From the IMG/VR virus record IMGVR_UViG_3300046477_000269, positions 1-44,117 of that record: 44,117 bases of DNA. One strand, 5' to 3'. The notes under the pieces are model-generated. The model was not told where the DNA came from. It saw only the letters and a program-made list of their open reading frames with translations, and made no database searches. The stretch is from a virus. Below, piece by piece: positions 1-8,298 of this stretch. A program made the position numbers and the translations under genes. Positions within the stretch are counted from its first letter, which is position 1. Every line of letters begins with the position of its first letter.

Positions 1-141
1 GCTGGGTCGGGGGGGGGCGGGGATAGCGGCGGCAGTGCTGGCGTTACTCAAGGCAACGGTTCCACAGGATCGAATGGTGGTGCGGCCCAGGACTCGACAG
101 CCGGGGGTACCGGGGGAAATCCACAGACCAATGGAACGGCA
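1..141. repeat. Left copy of the terminal direct repeat (circularisation overlap)
   Basis: Positions 16-141 are identical to 43992-44117 (126 bp). The match extends to position 1 (43977) with three differences, at positions 3, 9 and 15. All three are third codon positions and silent in the gene that crosses the junction. An exact overlap at the two ends is what a circular or circularly permuted phage genome gives on assembly. A packaged short terminal repeat is less likely because the overlap lies inside a gene. Confidence 0.93.
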
Positions 142-537
142 GGATCACATGGTTCTGGTGGTGGCGGCGGTGGTTCTACTGGCGATAGTTCGGCGGCTGG
201 CAATGGCGCAAACGGTGGCGCCGGGGTGAATTTCGACTCTACGCATGGCTCTGGTGGTGGCGGCGGTGGGGGTGGTGGTGCGTCAACGAACGGTCACGGT
301 GGTAATGGTGGTGCTGGTGGCCTCTACGGTGGCGCGGGTGCTGGCGGTGGCTATTCAAGTTCTGGCACGATGGGCGCGTTCGGCGCAGGCGCGAACGGCA
401 TCATCAAGATCACCTACACGCCAGGAGGCGGGGCAACTATCGGCATGTCTGCTGCTGGTCTTGGTGGTGGTTTGAATGCGCTTGGCACTGGTCTTACGAG
501 AGCAATCCTGCCCTCCGGACTTGGGAACATGGGGTAA
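1..537 (+). CDS. Glycine-rich tail protein, 3' part (continues from 43479)
   Basis: This is the C-terminal part of a gene that begins at 43479 and crosses the circular junction. The reading frame is the same on both sides, so the joined protein is about 344 residues. The part here is dominated by Gly, Ala, Ser and Asn, with runs of eight or nine glycines, then a less repetitive end containing GANGIIKITYTPGG, and stops with TAA at 535-537. The tail resembles C-terminal segments of glycine-rich phage fibre and adhesin proteins, which build polyglycine-II bundles. Two earlier genes encode fibre-like proteins and the next gene is also structural, so a role in the tail or in adsorption is likely. 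A caller that ignored the circle would wrongly start it at GTG 226. Confidence 0.85.
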   Translation, partial: AGSGGGGDSGGSAGVTQGNGSTGSNGGAAQDSTAGGTGGNPQTNGTAGSHGSGGGGGGSTGDSSAAGNGANGGAGVNFDSTHGSGGGGGGGGGASTNGHGGNGGAGGLYGGAGAGGGYSSSGTMGAFGAGANGIIKITYTPGGGATIGMSAAGLGGGLNALGTGLTRAILPSGLGNMG

Positions 538-540
538 ATC

Positions 541-1443
541 ATGGCGACAGATTGGCCTAACGGCGTTGCTCGAGTAGTCGTCTTCAAAGCCTACCTGACC
601 TCGGATCACGTATCCGTCGCCACAGGAAAGACGATTGCCATCACGATCTCGAAGAATGGCGCGACTTCGTTCTCCAATCCGAATGCGGGAGCGACCAACG
701 CAACCGAGATGGCGAGCGGGTTCTACAAATTCACCCTGGACACCACGGATACCGGAACGAATGGTCCTCTCGCGTGGAGAGGAGCCGTAGCGACAGTCGA
801 TGATGTAGGAGACGTTTTTGATGTCGTCAACGCAACCAACGGAAAGATGACAGGTGTCCCTGCGGCAGTAGCCGGTGCTTCTAGTGGTCTTCACATCAAT
901 GGTTCCAATTCAGGCACGACCACATTGGCAGCGTTGACAGTTACAGGTGCGACGACGATGACTGGTGGGCTCGTTGGAAATATCACTGGAAATCTGTCCG
1001 GTACCGTTGGTTCCGTCACTGCTGCTGTGAATGTTGGTCAACTTGCTGGTCAGACGGTTACTGCGGCAGCTGGAGTTACGTTCCCGACCTCGGTCGCCTC
1101 TCCGACTAACATTACGGCTGGGACGATCACGACAGCGACGAACTTGACCAACGCTCCCACGAACGGTGACCTCACAGCGACGATGAAGACGAGTGTCAAA
1201 ACTCAGGTCACCGATGGTCTTGCGGTAGATACATACGCAGAGCCGGGACAAGGAAACCCAGCAGCAACAACGACGCTCGCTCTTAAACTGGCATGGCTGT
1301 ACAAAGCGTGGAGAAATCAATCCACGCAGTCCAGTTCTCAATACAGTCTCTACAACGACGCCGCGAACGTTGTGGACCAAAAGGCTCCCGTGAGCGATGA
1401 CGGTTCCACATTGACTCGCGGAGAAGTCGCAACAGGTCCATGA
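541..1443 (+). CDS. Phage virion/tail protein with conserved C-terminal module
   Basis: A 300-residue protein starting with ATG three bases after the glycine-rich gene. The N-terminal 90 residues look beta-rich (KTIAITISKNG, FYKFTLDTTDTG), like a small jelly-roll or BppU-like domain. The middle is a low-complexity Thr/Ala/Gly stretch (about residues 105-225) typical of fibre shafts. The C-terminal 70 residues carry a module I recognise from many podovirus and siphovirus tail proteins: YAEPGQGNPAAT, then KLAWLYKAWRNQ, then VSDDGSTLTRGEVATG. It overlaps the following beta-helix gene by 4 bp (ATGA). Function in detail is unknown; a tail-fibre or baseplate-like role fits the context. Confidence 0.85.
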   Translation: MATDWPNGVARVVVFKAYLTSDHVSVATGKTIAITISKNGATSFSNPNAGATNATEMASGFYKFTLDTTDTGTNGPLAWRGAVATVDDVGDVFDVVNATNGKMTGVPAAVAGASSGLHINGSNSGTTTLAALTVTGATTMTGGLVGNITGNLSGTVGSVTAAVNVGQLAGQTVTAAAGVTFPTSVASPTNITAGTITTATNLTNAPTNGDLTATMKTSVKTQVTDGLAVDTYAEPGQGNPAATTTLALKLAWLYKAWRNQSTQSSSQYSLYNDAANVVDQKAPVSDDGSTLTRGEVATGP

Positions 1444-3704
1444 GCAACCTTTGGACAGACAACGTTGGGGGTAACGACTCCAACGATGGTCTGTCCTCAT
1501 CTACTCCGAAAAAGACCATCACGGCTCACAGTCCGGTTGATGGAGATACGCTGATCCTGAAGGGAACTGGTACTGCCTACGACAACCAACCCGGTGATGC
1601 TTACACGATCCCGTGGCAGGGATTCGCAAATGCGACTATCAAGAGATGGGACGGTTTTCCTAAACCAGTCGTCACGCAGACCTATGGACAGGGATTCGGG
1701 AGAGCCATCGGGGTCGGTTCCGGGGGCGCTGGTTCAGTCCTCGTAAGCGGAATCATCGTTCAGGACACGCTCGAGGGCGGTCTTGGCTCTCCCGGTTCTG
1801 CGGGTTCTGTCGTCACTGTAGACAACTGCGAGTTCTATCGTTGCGGGATGACCAATGACAATGTAGCGATCGGCGCCTGCATCTGTATCGGGGCGACTAC
1901 GACGATCGACTCGCTATACGTCACGAACAGCATTCTGACGGACTGTGGACGGTCAAACATCTTCTGCCACGCATCCGGCACGTTCGAGATCTACAACAAC
2001 ACTATTTCCAACCCAGGAGCCTCGTCACCTGGAGTGAATCAGGGGGATTGCATCGCAATCGCAGATGTGACTCCATCAGTCCTTTGGGTTCATAACAACA
2101 CGGTTATTCATCCAAAGAACTCCAAGCAATGCGTATTGCAGTCAGGAGGAAGTCTCTCAGGTACTGCAACCATCGAGTACAACACCTTTACTGGGGCAGT
2201 GGGAACTGGCAGTAGTCATAAGACTGTCTACTGTGACATGCCCGCGATCGTGCGGAGCAACAGGATCACTACTGGAGGAATGGCGATAGAACTCACTGGA
2301 GGCGGTGAGATTTATGCCAATGATGTAATCATCAACGGAGACGGTTGGCTTGGCGGAACACTACCTGCTATTTATGGAGACAACACAACCGGTTCCGGTA
2401 CGACGATCAAGAACAATAACCTGACGATCCAGTCAGGTGGGACCAACTTCGGCTCTGGAATAGGGTGCTTCGAGAGCGCTTCTCTGACAGGAGCGATAGC
2501 CAACAACATCGTCATCGGAGCATGGCCGGTGGGTATCCGAAGACACCACACATTGGTGTCCGAAGACCATAACGACATCTTCGGGGCTACGCAACCTGTA
2601 GCGGACGAAAGCAGCGGTGCCTTAGCCACTGGTACGGGAACGATCACCACCGATCCACAGCTTGATGTGAACGGCTATCCCCAAGTAACGTCTCCGGTCT
2701 TTCACGCAGGGACATCTGTTTCGTTCAAAGACCTGAACGGGATGACATTCAACAGTTCCCCGTCGATGGGAGCGAGGGAATGGGGGGCGCTGGACAATTC
2801 TGCCAAACGCTACTCATCGATGAATATCTCCTCTCCATGGAGAGGCATAAGTCTGATTCCGGATGGAACGATAGGTACGTTGGATCGACTGGTCCTGGAT
2901 GATCTGTATGCTCGGATATCGACAGTCAACAACTACTTGATAACTGCATTGTCGGGAACGTATTCATACACGGGATTTTCTGCAGACCTGTCCGCTGCTA
3001 CAAGAATCGATACCTCACAAGAACGGTTTGCCGCGATGAACATCGGCAATGTTTGGAGAGGATTGAACCTGTTCCCTACAGGAACGATTACGAAGTCTGG
3101 ACGATCGATTCTGGCGAACTTCTATGCGGTTCCCGTTACTGTCAATGCCTACACGATCGACTGCGCATCCGGAATCTACGTATACGATGGGGAGCCTTCG
3201 TTCAGCGACTTCGAGATCGCCTGTGTCTCAGGGGTCTATGCGTACACCGGAAGTGACGCAGATATCACTTCGGTCAGGTTCATCAACGCTCAGTCTGGTG
3301 TTTACACCTACACCGGGTATGACGTAACGTTCGCTCAATTCCTAGGAGCCACGCTCGAGGCGATCAGCGGAACTTACTCGCTGGTCGGTTACGACGCCAC
3401 CTTTGAAAGACCCAGGCAGATCAAGCCCATTTCCGGGCTCTACAGCCTGGTGGGCGGGTCGGCTGACATGACCTGGTACGACGCCAACGGGAATCCGATC
3501 CTTCCTGTCGTCTTCCAGGGTGGAGGATTCCCCGAATACATCCCCTACAAGAAGAAACCCAAGAAAAAACTGGTCCAAGAAGCGATCACGACACCAGCAG
3601 AGATCGTGGAGATCATCGAAAAGCCCAAGAAACCGGCAAAGGATGCACAAAAAGAGGACGAAGACCGCAGAAAGAAGGAAGAAGAACTGCTTTTGCTAGG
3701 TTGA
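1440..3704 (+). CDS. Right-handed beta-helix adhesin with SGxY repeats
   Basis: A 754-residue protein in three regions. Residues 1 to about 430 are Asn/Gly/Thr-rich with short beta-strand repeats (YVTNSILTDCG, EIYNNTIS, IEYNTFTG, ATIKNNNLTIQ-like pattern), as in parallel beta-helix/pectate-lyase-fold proteins; the N-terminal WTDNVGGNDSNDGLSS is typical of such domains. Residues about 480-690 hold at least seven short repeats around the motif SGxYxxxGxdAd (for example SGTYSYTGFSAD, SGVYAYTGSDAD, SGTYSLVGYDAT). The last 60 residues are Lys/Glu-rich and look helical (KKPKKKLVQEAI). The same repeat occurs in the protein at 39836. It is probably a receptor-binding or polysaccharide-binding virion protein. 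The stop codon lies inside the -35 box of the next promoter. Confidence 0.85.
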   Translation: MSNLWTDNVGGNDSNDGLSSSTPKKTITAHSPVDGDTLILKGTGTAYDNQPGDAYTIPWQGFANATIKRWDGFPKPVVTQTYGQGFGRAIGVGSGGAGSVLVSGIIVQDTLEGGLGSPGSAGSVVTVDNCEFYRCGMTNDNVAIGACICIGATTTIDSLYVTNSILTDCGRSNIFCHASGTFEIYNNTISNPGASSPGVNQGDCIAIADVTPSVLWVHNNTVIHPKNSKQCVLQSGGSLSGTATIEYNTFTGAVGTGSSHKTVYCDMPAIVRSNRITTGGMAIELTGGGEIYANDVIINGDGWLGGTLPAIYGDNTTGSGTTIKNNNLTIQSGGTNFGSGIGCFESASLTGAIANNIVIGAWPVGIRRHHTLVSEDHNDIFGATQPVADESSGALATGTGTITTDPQLDVNGYPQVTSPVFHAGTSVSFKDLNGMTFNSSPSMGAREWGALDNSAKRYSSMNISSPWRGISLIPDGTIGTLDRLVLDDLYARISTVNNYLITALSGTYSYTGFSADLSAATRIDTSQERFAAMNIGNVWRGLNLFPTGTITKSGRSILANFYAVPVTVNAYTIDCASGIYVYDGEPSFSDFEIACVSGVYAYTGSDADITSVRFINAQSGVYTYTGYDVTFAQFLGATLEAISGTYSLVGYDATFERPRQIKPISGLYSLVGGSADMTWYDANGNPILPVVFQGGGFPEYIPYKKKPKKKLVQEAITTPAEIVEIIEKPKKPAKDAQKEDEDRRKKEEELLLLG

Positions 3705-3729
3705 CACGGGAATATTCCCGATCTAGTAT
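3701..3729 (+). promoter_or_regulatory. Promoter of scaffold/coat operon with palindromic spacer
   Basis: The -35 box TTGACA (3701-3706) is perfect, the spacer is 17 bp, and the -10 box is TAGTAT (3724-3729, four of six). The spacer contains the perfect 14-bp palindrome CGGGAATATTCCCG (3707-3720), a good candidate operator for a dimeric regulator that would occlude polymerase. Transcription would start near 3736, about 35 bases before the scaffold ATG. Confidence 0.72.
3707..3720. promoter_or_regulatory. Candidate operator, 14-bp perfect palindrome
   Basis: CGGGAATATTCCCG is fully self-complementary and fills most of the spacer between the -35 and -10 boxes of the capsid-operon promoter. A bound protein here would compete directly with RNA polymerase. 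It does not resemble the three operator-like sites at 27.35-27.45 kb, so a different regulator, perhaps host-encoded, is implied. Confidence 0.5.
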
Positions 3730-3770
3730 GTACATGCCCACTTGTGGGGGCTAGACCACATGAAGGACGA

Positions 3771-4469
3771 ATGACACCCGATCCAGAAGTCTCTCCTGGC
3801 GAAGAGACTGAAAAGCCGCCAGAGGTAGTCGAGCCTGAAAAGGAAGAGACACCAGTCACGGAACCCGAAAAGGTCGAAGAGGACGAACGCGACAAGGAAC
3901 TGAAGCGGTTATCCCGAGAGCTTCGGAAAGCTCAGCGGAACAACTCCCGACTTCACCTCGAAACGGAAACCCTCCGAAAGAACCCACCGGCAGAAAAGGC
4001 CGAAGAGGTTGACGTAGAGAGACTCGCAGAGCAGAAGGCGGAAGCAAAGACCTACGCCAAAGACGCCGAGCGAATCGTCGAGACTGGGAAAAAGTCCAAC
4101 GCAGACTTCATCGAGGTATTGCGTGACCTGGCGCAGGAAGTGGGACCGTTCGTCAAACCAGACGGACTACCAACCCCTTTCATGGTTGCGGTCAGGGACA
4201 TCTCAGAAGACCCGGCGAAGCTTCTCTACCACCTCGGAAAGAATCCGGACGTAGCGTCCGAATTGGCGGATCTGCCAGTAACGAAACTGGCGGCAAGACT
4301 CGACCGTATCGAACGGGAGATGAATGCCACTCCGAAAATCAGTTCCGCTCCGAAGCCTATCGAGCCAGTAAAGCCGAAGGCAACGGTGGCAAAAGACATC
4401 TCCGACCCGAAACTGTCATTCGAAGAGTTCGTGAAAATACGGAGGCGTCAGATTGCGCAGCGGCACTAA
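3771..4469 (+). CDS. Capsid scaffolding protein
   Basis: A 232-residue, highly charged protein directly upstream of the coat gene, the usual place of the P22-type scaffold (gp8). The N-terminal third is Glu/Pro/Lys-rich and probably disordered; residues about 35-110 (ELKRLSRELRKAQRNNSR and onward) look like a coiled coil. The C-terminal end is basic (FEEFVKIRRRQIAQRH), matching the small positively charged C-terminal coat-binding domain known for P22 scaffold. ATG 3771 is preferred over an in-frame GTG at 3744 because AAGGA lies just upstream. The P22 homologue is longer (about 300 residues). Assignment rests on position and composition, not on sequence identity. Confidence 0.8.
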   Translation: MTPDPEVSPGEETEKPPEVVEPEKEETPVTEPEKVEEDERDKELKRLSRELRKAQRNNSRLHLETETLRKNPPAEKAEEVDVERLAEQKAEAKTYAKDAERIVETGKKSNADFIEVLRDLAQEVGPFVKPDGLPTPFMVAVRDISEDPAKLLYHLGKNPDVASELADLPVTKLAARLDRIEREMNATPKISSAPKPIEPVKPKATVAKDISDPKLSFEEFVKIRRRQIAQRH

Positions 4470-4483
4470 CCGAAAGGTAGACC

Positions 4484-5734
4484 GTGGCTCAGACCCTTTT
4501 GACCATCGACATGGTGACGAAAGAGGCGATGCGCATCGCCCACGAGAAATGTCAATTCATCGGTACGGTTGATCGTCAATACGACGATTCCTACGCCAAC
4601 ACCGGAGCCAAGATCGGTTCCGCGCTCCGAGTCCGACTTCCGAACCAGTACGTCCGTACCCAGGGTTCCCGGGTCATGGACGTTCAGGAACAAGCCGAAA
4701 CGGCCGGCACGATCACCCTGGCAACTCAGGACCACGTGGACATGCGGTTCAACTCCGCAGAACTGGCCTTGAGCATCGATGAAGTCTCCCGCAGATACAT
4801 CGAACCCGCCATGTCGGTTCTCGTCTCGGGGGTCGAATCCGACTTTCTGGCCTATGCCACGAAGAAGGTCTACAACTGGGCCGGTACCGCAGGGACGGCG
4901 ATCACAGATCTGACCGCTCCCGGCGCGGCTCGAGCCAAGTTGAATCAGTTCCTGGCTCCCAAGGATGGGAATCGGTACATCCAGATGGACTCCACGAACA
5001 TGGGAGTCATCATCAACGGACTGAGACTCACGGTGAATCCGTCCGATCAGACATCGGAAGCCTATCGTGAGGGCTACATCACCCGCACCTCGATGGCGAC
5101 CTGGTACGAAAACGACCGCCTGTGGAGTCTGACCAACAACGCCGACATCGTTGGGACTCCGAATGCGACTTCAGGTGTCACGGATGGTGGGAATCAGATG
5201 TACATGTACTCCACCGTCGCTTCAGCAGCTCAGGTGGTGGGCTCCGTCTTCACGATGGCAACCGTCTACGCATGTCACCCTGAAACGAAGGCTCCGTACC
5301 CGTTCCTGAAGAGTTTCGTGGTCACTGCAGCGAGTACCACGGACACGACCGCAGCGACGGGTCTGACGACTTTCGATCCGCCGATCTACCTGACCGGTCC
5401 GAAGCAGAACGTCTGCACCAAGGCGGGTGCAAAGATGCTTGCCAGCGACTTCGGTACGAACATGACGTTCGCTTTTGAAGGTGTTGCCTCAGCAAGCTAT
5501 GTCCAACCTTTGATGTACCACAAGGAGGCTTTCCAGTTCGTCACGGCTGATCTGCCGATCATGGACGACGCTGCGAAATGCGTTCGGATGACGCAGGATG
5601 GGTTGAGTCTGCGGGTCTGGCAAGCCTCTGATATCCGGAACGATGAACTCTTGATGCGGATCGACATGCTCTACGGATTCGCTGCTCTCCGACCAGAGTG
5701 GGCTTGCCGGATCATCGGCTCGGCCACCGCCTAA
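4484..5734 (+). CDS. Major capsid protein, P22 gp5-like
   Basis: A 416-residue protein, close to the 430 residues of P22 coat. Recognisable parts are the N-terminal helix LLTIDMVTKEAMRIAHEK, the early segment IGSALRVRLPNQYVRT, the DHVDMRFNSAELALSIDE segment, and the C-terminal strand LLMRIDMLYGFAALRPEWAC, which matches the P22 coat C-terminus pattern (CRIALWYGVNATRPE). An HK97-like fold with an insertion domain (around residues 215-340) is therefore expected. The start is GTG 4484 with AAAGGT six bases upstream. It assembles the T=7-type shell on the scaffold encoded just before. Confidence 0.9.
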   Translation: MAQTLLTIDMVTKEAMRIAHEKCQFIGTVDRQYDDSYANTGAKIGSALRVRLPNQYVRTQGSRVMDVQEQAETAGTITLATQDHVDMRFNSAELALSIDEVSRRYIEPAMSVLVSGVESDFLAYATKKVYNWAGTAGTAITDLTAPGAARAKLNQFLAPKDGNRYIQMDSTNMGVIINGLRLTVNPSDQTSEAYREGYITRTSMATWYENDRLWSLTNNADIVGTPNATSGVTDGGNQMYMYSTVASAAQVVGSVFTMATVYACHPETKAPYPFLKSFVVTAASTTDTTAATGLTTFDPPIYLTGPKQNVCTKAGAKMLASDFGTNMTFAFEGVASASYVQPLMYHKEAFQFVTADLPIMDDAAKCVRMTQDGLSLRVWQASDIRNDELLMRIDMLYGFAALRPEWACRIIGSATA

Positions 5735-5743
5735 GGAGACATC

Positions 5744-6235
5744 ATGACCTCAACAGTTCTCCAGAACTACGAGCAACTCTCCTACGGGGGTGCGGCTTCT
5801 CAGTGGAGGGGTCAGCATCGTCAGATCATCTCCGATGTGGTCGCCTCTCGATACCTCACCGCGAAAGAAGCAGGATCCCTGTGTGTGTACGACGCCAGCA
5901 CCACGGTGACGTACTACCTACCAACTCCTGTAGCTGGGATGACGTTTGCGTTCTTCACTGCGGTTTCCGTGGTGGCAACGGATGTTCACGTCCTCAGATG
6001 TTCGACGGGATCGTTTCTGCTCGGGGCTCTGACGGTCGGATCGATCGCTACGGCTTCTGCGGCTGGTGTGGCGGCAAATGGAACAACCCACTTGGGTATG
6101 TCCAGCAACGGAAGCACGACGGGTGGATTGATCGGGAGTTATTACACGCTCACCGCACTAAGCACGACTCAGTGGGCGATCGAAGGATTCCTGATCGGAT
6201 CGAGCACTCTGGCAACTCCGTTCACCACGACGTGA
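5744..6235 (+). CDS. Virion protein, first copy of tandem pair
   Basis: A 163-residue protein starting MTSTVLQNYEQLSY, with AAGGAG seven bases before the ATG. Nearly the whole length aligns with the next gene: shared blocks include YEQLSY, WRGQH, IISD, KEAGS, PVAGMTF, SSNGSTTGG and STQWAIEG. The sequence is rich in Ser, Thr, Gly and Ala and looks all-beta. Position after the coat gene and size suggest a head decoration or stabilising protein, but this is inferred from place rather than family. Confidence 0.82.
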   Translation: MTSTVLQNYEQLSYGGAASQWRGQHRQIISDVVASRYLTAKEAGSLCVYDASTTVTYYLPTPVAGMTFAFFTAVSVVATDVHVLRCSTGSFLLGALTVGSIATASAAGVAANGTTHLGMSSNGSTTGGLIGSYYTLTALSTTQWAIEGFLIGSSTLATPFTTT

Positions 6236-6242
6236 GGTAGAA

Positions 6243-6728
6243 ATGACCTCAACAGTCGCACAGAACTACGAGCAGCTTTCCTACCGTTCCCCCGCTTCAA
6301 TGTGGCGGGGTCAACACGCTCCGATCATCTCGGATGCTGTAGCAACCAGGATCCTGCTTCCAAAAGAGGCAGGTTCCGTGTGCATGTTCGACGTGGCAAC
6401 GGGGACGGTCTACACCCTTCCCGTTCCAGTCGCCGGGATGACTTTCACCTTCTACACGACGGTGACGGCAACCTCCAACGCGCACCAGGTTTCCACATCA
6501 GGGGCGACGGTGTTTCTTCTGGGTGCTGTGTCAATCAAGACGATCGCTACAGCAGCTGGCGGGAGTTTCTCAGCAGACGGAACCTCCATCGTCGGGATTT
6601 CCAGTAATGGAAGCACGACAGGGGGCGTGATCGGAGGCAAGTTCACCGTCACCGCGTTGAACTCTACTCAATGGGCGATCGAGGGAACTTTGATCGGTTC
6701 GGGCGGCGTCTCAACTCCGTTCATCTAA
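6243..6728 (+). CDS. Virion protein, second copy of tandem pair
   Basis: A 161-residue paralogue of the preceding protein, starting MTSTVAQNYEQLSY. The two copies are seven bases apart and differ mostly in the surface-like middle (residues about 75-110), while both ends are conserved. This looks like an old tandem duplication with divergence. A decoration or minor head role is inferred. Confidence 0.82.
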   Translation: MTSTVAQNYEQLSYRSPASMWRGQHAPIISDAVATRILLPKEAGSVCMFDVATGTVYTLPVPVAGMTFTFYTTVTATSNAHQVSTSGATVFLLGAVSIKTIATAAGGSFSADGTSIVGISSNGSTTGGVIGGKFTVTALNSTQWAIEGTLIGSGGVSTPFI

Positions 6729-6730
6729 TC

Positions 6731-6928
6731 ATGCTGATCGTCTACAGACCCAAGACACAGGACTTTGGTACATGGGGAGTTCCTCAAGGGGATCTCCCGG
6801 TGGCTGAAGTTCTGTTACTCAACATCCTCATCGAGTTGCAAGTACAGAGCGCGATCCTGAAAGACGCCAATCCGAGTCTGGATCTGGATTCTCTCGAAAT
6901 CATGCGGGCCGATGCGGTCGGCAACTAA
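6731..6928 (+). CDS. Small conserved protein of head gene block
   Basis: A 65-residue protein, MLIVYRPKTQDFGTWGVP onward, two bases after the previous stop. The second half is a single leucine-rich amphipathic helix (LLLNILIELQVQSAIL). An in-frame ATG at 6671 would overlap the upstream gene by 58 bp, so 6731 is chosen. Small proteins in this position of podovirus head operons are common; the function is unknown. Confidence 0.72.
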   Translation: MLIVYRPKTQDFGTWGVPQGDLPVAEVLLLNILIELQVQSAILKDANPSLDLDSLEIMRADAVGN

Positions 6929-6937
6929 GGAACACAC

Positions 6938-7594
6938 ATGGCACAGTTTCAAGCATTCACCGGCTACCAGAGCGCTCCGGACGGCGGGGTAAACCTGGTC
7001 CGTGGCATGAGAACGGGGGAACTGGCCGTAGGTCAGGTCCATGGTCCCTACTATGAGTCCGCCTCAAGGGGTGTGGTCTACACCGCCAGCACAGTCATTG
7101 CTGGTGTCGTAATCCCAACTGCCGCAGCGACGTTGAACTCGAAGTTCACGTTATGGAATCCGGCCACATCCGGTAAGGTGGCTGAGATCATCAGTCTGTA
7201 CATCGGCTGTGATACGGTGACCACGGTCGCAGGTAACAACGGTCTTCTGCTCCAGACGAACCTAGCAAACGGCGCTGGTATCCCGACCACGGTCACGACT
7301 CCGTGCGCAGCAGTTTCCACCGGGAAGGCTGGGGTTACCTCCGGCATGACCGTAGCAGCCCAGGCAACCCTCACGAACGTGGCGATCCCAGGTGCTTCAG
7401 GCTCGGCCGTTCCGATCCCGTTCATCCCGCTGTCGAACTACGGGGCCGTTACGTCGGTGAGCAACTACAACCCGGTCTACTACTTCTACGGTTCGCTGGT
7501 TGTGTACCCTGATTCACTGATCGCGCTCTGTGCGTCTGTGGCTCCTTCGACAGCTGCGGTATGCGCGATCCAGTGGGCTGAATATCCGGTGTGA
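6938..7594 (+). CDS. Structural virion protein of head-tail region
   Basis: A 218-residue, Ala/Thr/Val-rich, probably all-beta protein (FQAFTGYQSAPDGGVNLVR at the start, VYPDSLIALCASVAP near the end). AAGGAA precedes the ATG. The C-terminal pattern, with a core strand followed by QWAEYPV, is common in phage proteins of unknown role found beside capsid genes. It overlaps the gp4-like gene by 4 bp (GTGA). A minor head or connector protein is likely. Confidence 0.8.
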   Translation: MAQFQAFTGYQSAPDGGVNLVRGMRTGELAVGQVHGPYYESASRGVVYTASTVIAGVVIPTAAATLNSKFTLWNPATSGKVAEIISLYIGCDTVTTVAGNNGLLLQTNLANGAGIPTTVTTPCAAVSTGKAGVTSGMTVAAQATLTNVAIPGASGSAVPIPFIPLSNYGAVTSVSNYNPVYYFYGSLVVYPDSLIALCASVAPSTAAVCAIQWAEYPV

Positions 7595-8295
7595 CAACCG
7601 CTCTGACGCTGGCTACATCGGCCTTGTCGAAACTCGGCCTCATGGGGCCGGGTGATGCCCTGTCTGCTGAAGACGCACAGTTGTGCAGGACGAGACTCAA
7701 CTCTCTGGTCGATGCATGGGTTCTCGAGACTCTGCTGGCCTACGCAACTATCGAGACGGTGTTCACTCTCCCGGGGAACACGACCTCCAGGACGATCGGG
7801 ACAGGTCAGCAGATCAACGTCTCACGACCGATCAGGATCGAGGATCAATCGTTCGTTCGTGTCTCAGGAATAGACTTCCCTCTGAAGCCGATCACCGAAC
7901 TGGAATACAACAGCATCGGCTTGAAAAGCCTGTCTCTAGGGGTTGTCCCAAGCGTGTGCTTCTTTGACGGGAATTTCCCCACGGCGAATGTGTTCTTCTA
8001 CCCTCCGACCACGGCCGCGACCGAAGTTCACCTAGTCACTCTCGCGAAACTGTCGTCCTTCGCTGATCTGACGACCGACTACGGACTGCCTCCCGGGTAT
8101 CAAAGGGCTCTCGAGTTCAACCTGGCAATCGAAATAGCTCCTGACTTTGAACAAGTCCCGACCCCCATGATTTTCTCGATGGCATCCACCACCAAGAGAC
8201 TCGCCAAGAGAGCAAACATGATGATTCCGCAACTTGAGTGCGATTATCCGAGTGAAGGTGGCTCGTCTCTCCAGGCGATTCTCTCAGGGCAATGA
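7591..8295 (+). CDS. Tail accessory factor, P22 gp4-like
   Basis: A 234-residue protein with the family's opening (TLATSALSKLGLMGPGDALS, followed by LNSLVDAW), the IDFPLKPITELEYNSIG segment and YGLPPGYQRALEFNLA. P22 gp4 (about 166 residues) forms the first ring below the portal and plugs into it; this protein is longer, as in many relatives. It lies directly before the gp10-like gene, the same order as in P22. GTG start at 7591, overlapping the previous stop. Confidence 0.87.
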   Translation: MTTALTLATSALSKLGLMGPGDALSAEDAQLCRTRLNSLVDAWVLETLLAYATIETVFTLPGNTTSRTIGTGQQINVSRPIRIEDQSFVRVSGIDFPLKPITELEYNSIGLKSLSLGVVPSVCFFDGNFPTANVFFYPPTTAATEVHLVTLAKLSSFADLTTDYGLPPGYQRALEFNLAIEIAPDFEQVPTPMIFSMASTTKRLAKRANMMIPQLECDYPSEGGSSLQAILSGQ

Positions 8296-8298
8296 GCG

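Noticed and set aside
355-894. 179-codon antisense ORF near the left end
   Set aside because: Antisense shadow of the glycine-rich gene and its neighbour; no ribosome site and Arg/Ser-rich composition.
5698-6240. 180-codon plus-strand ORF overlapping the first tandem virion gene
   Set aside because: The competing frame has a ribosome site and a paralogue next door; this one is a frame echo.
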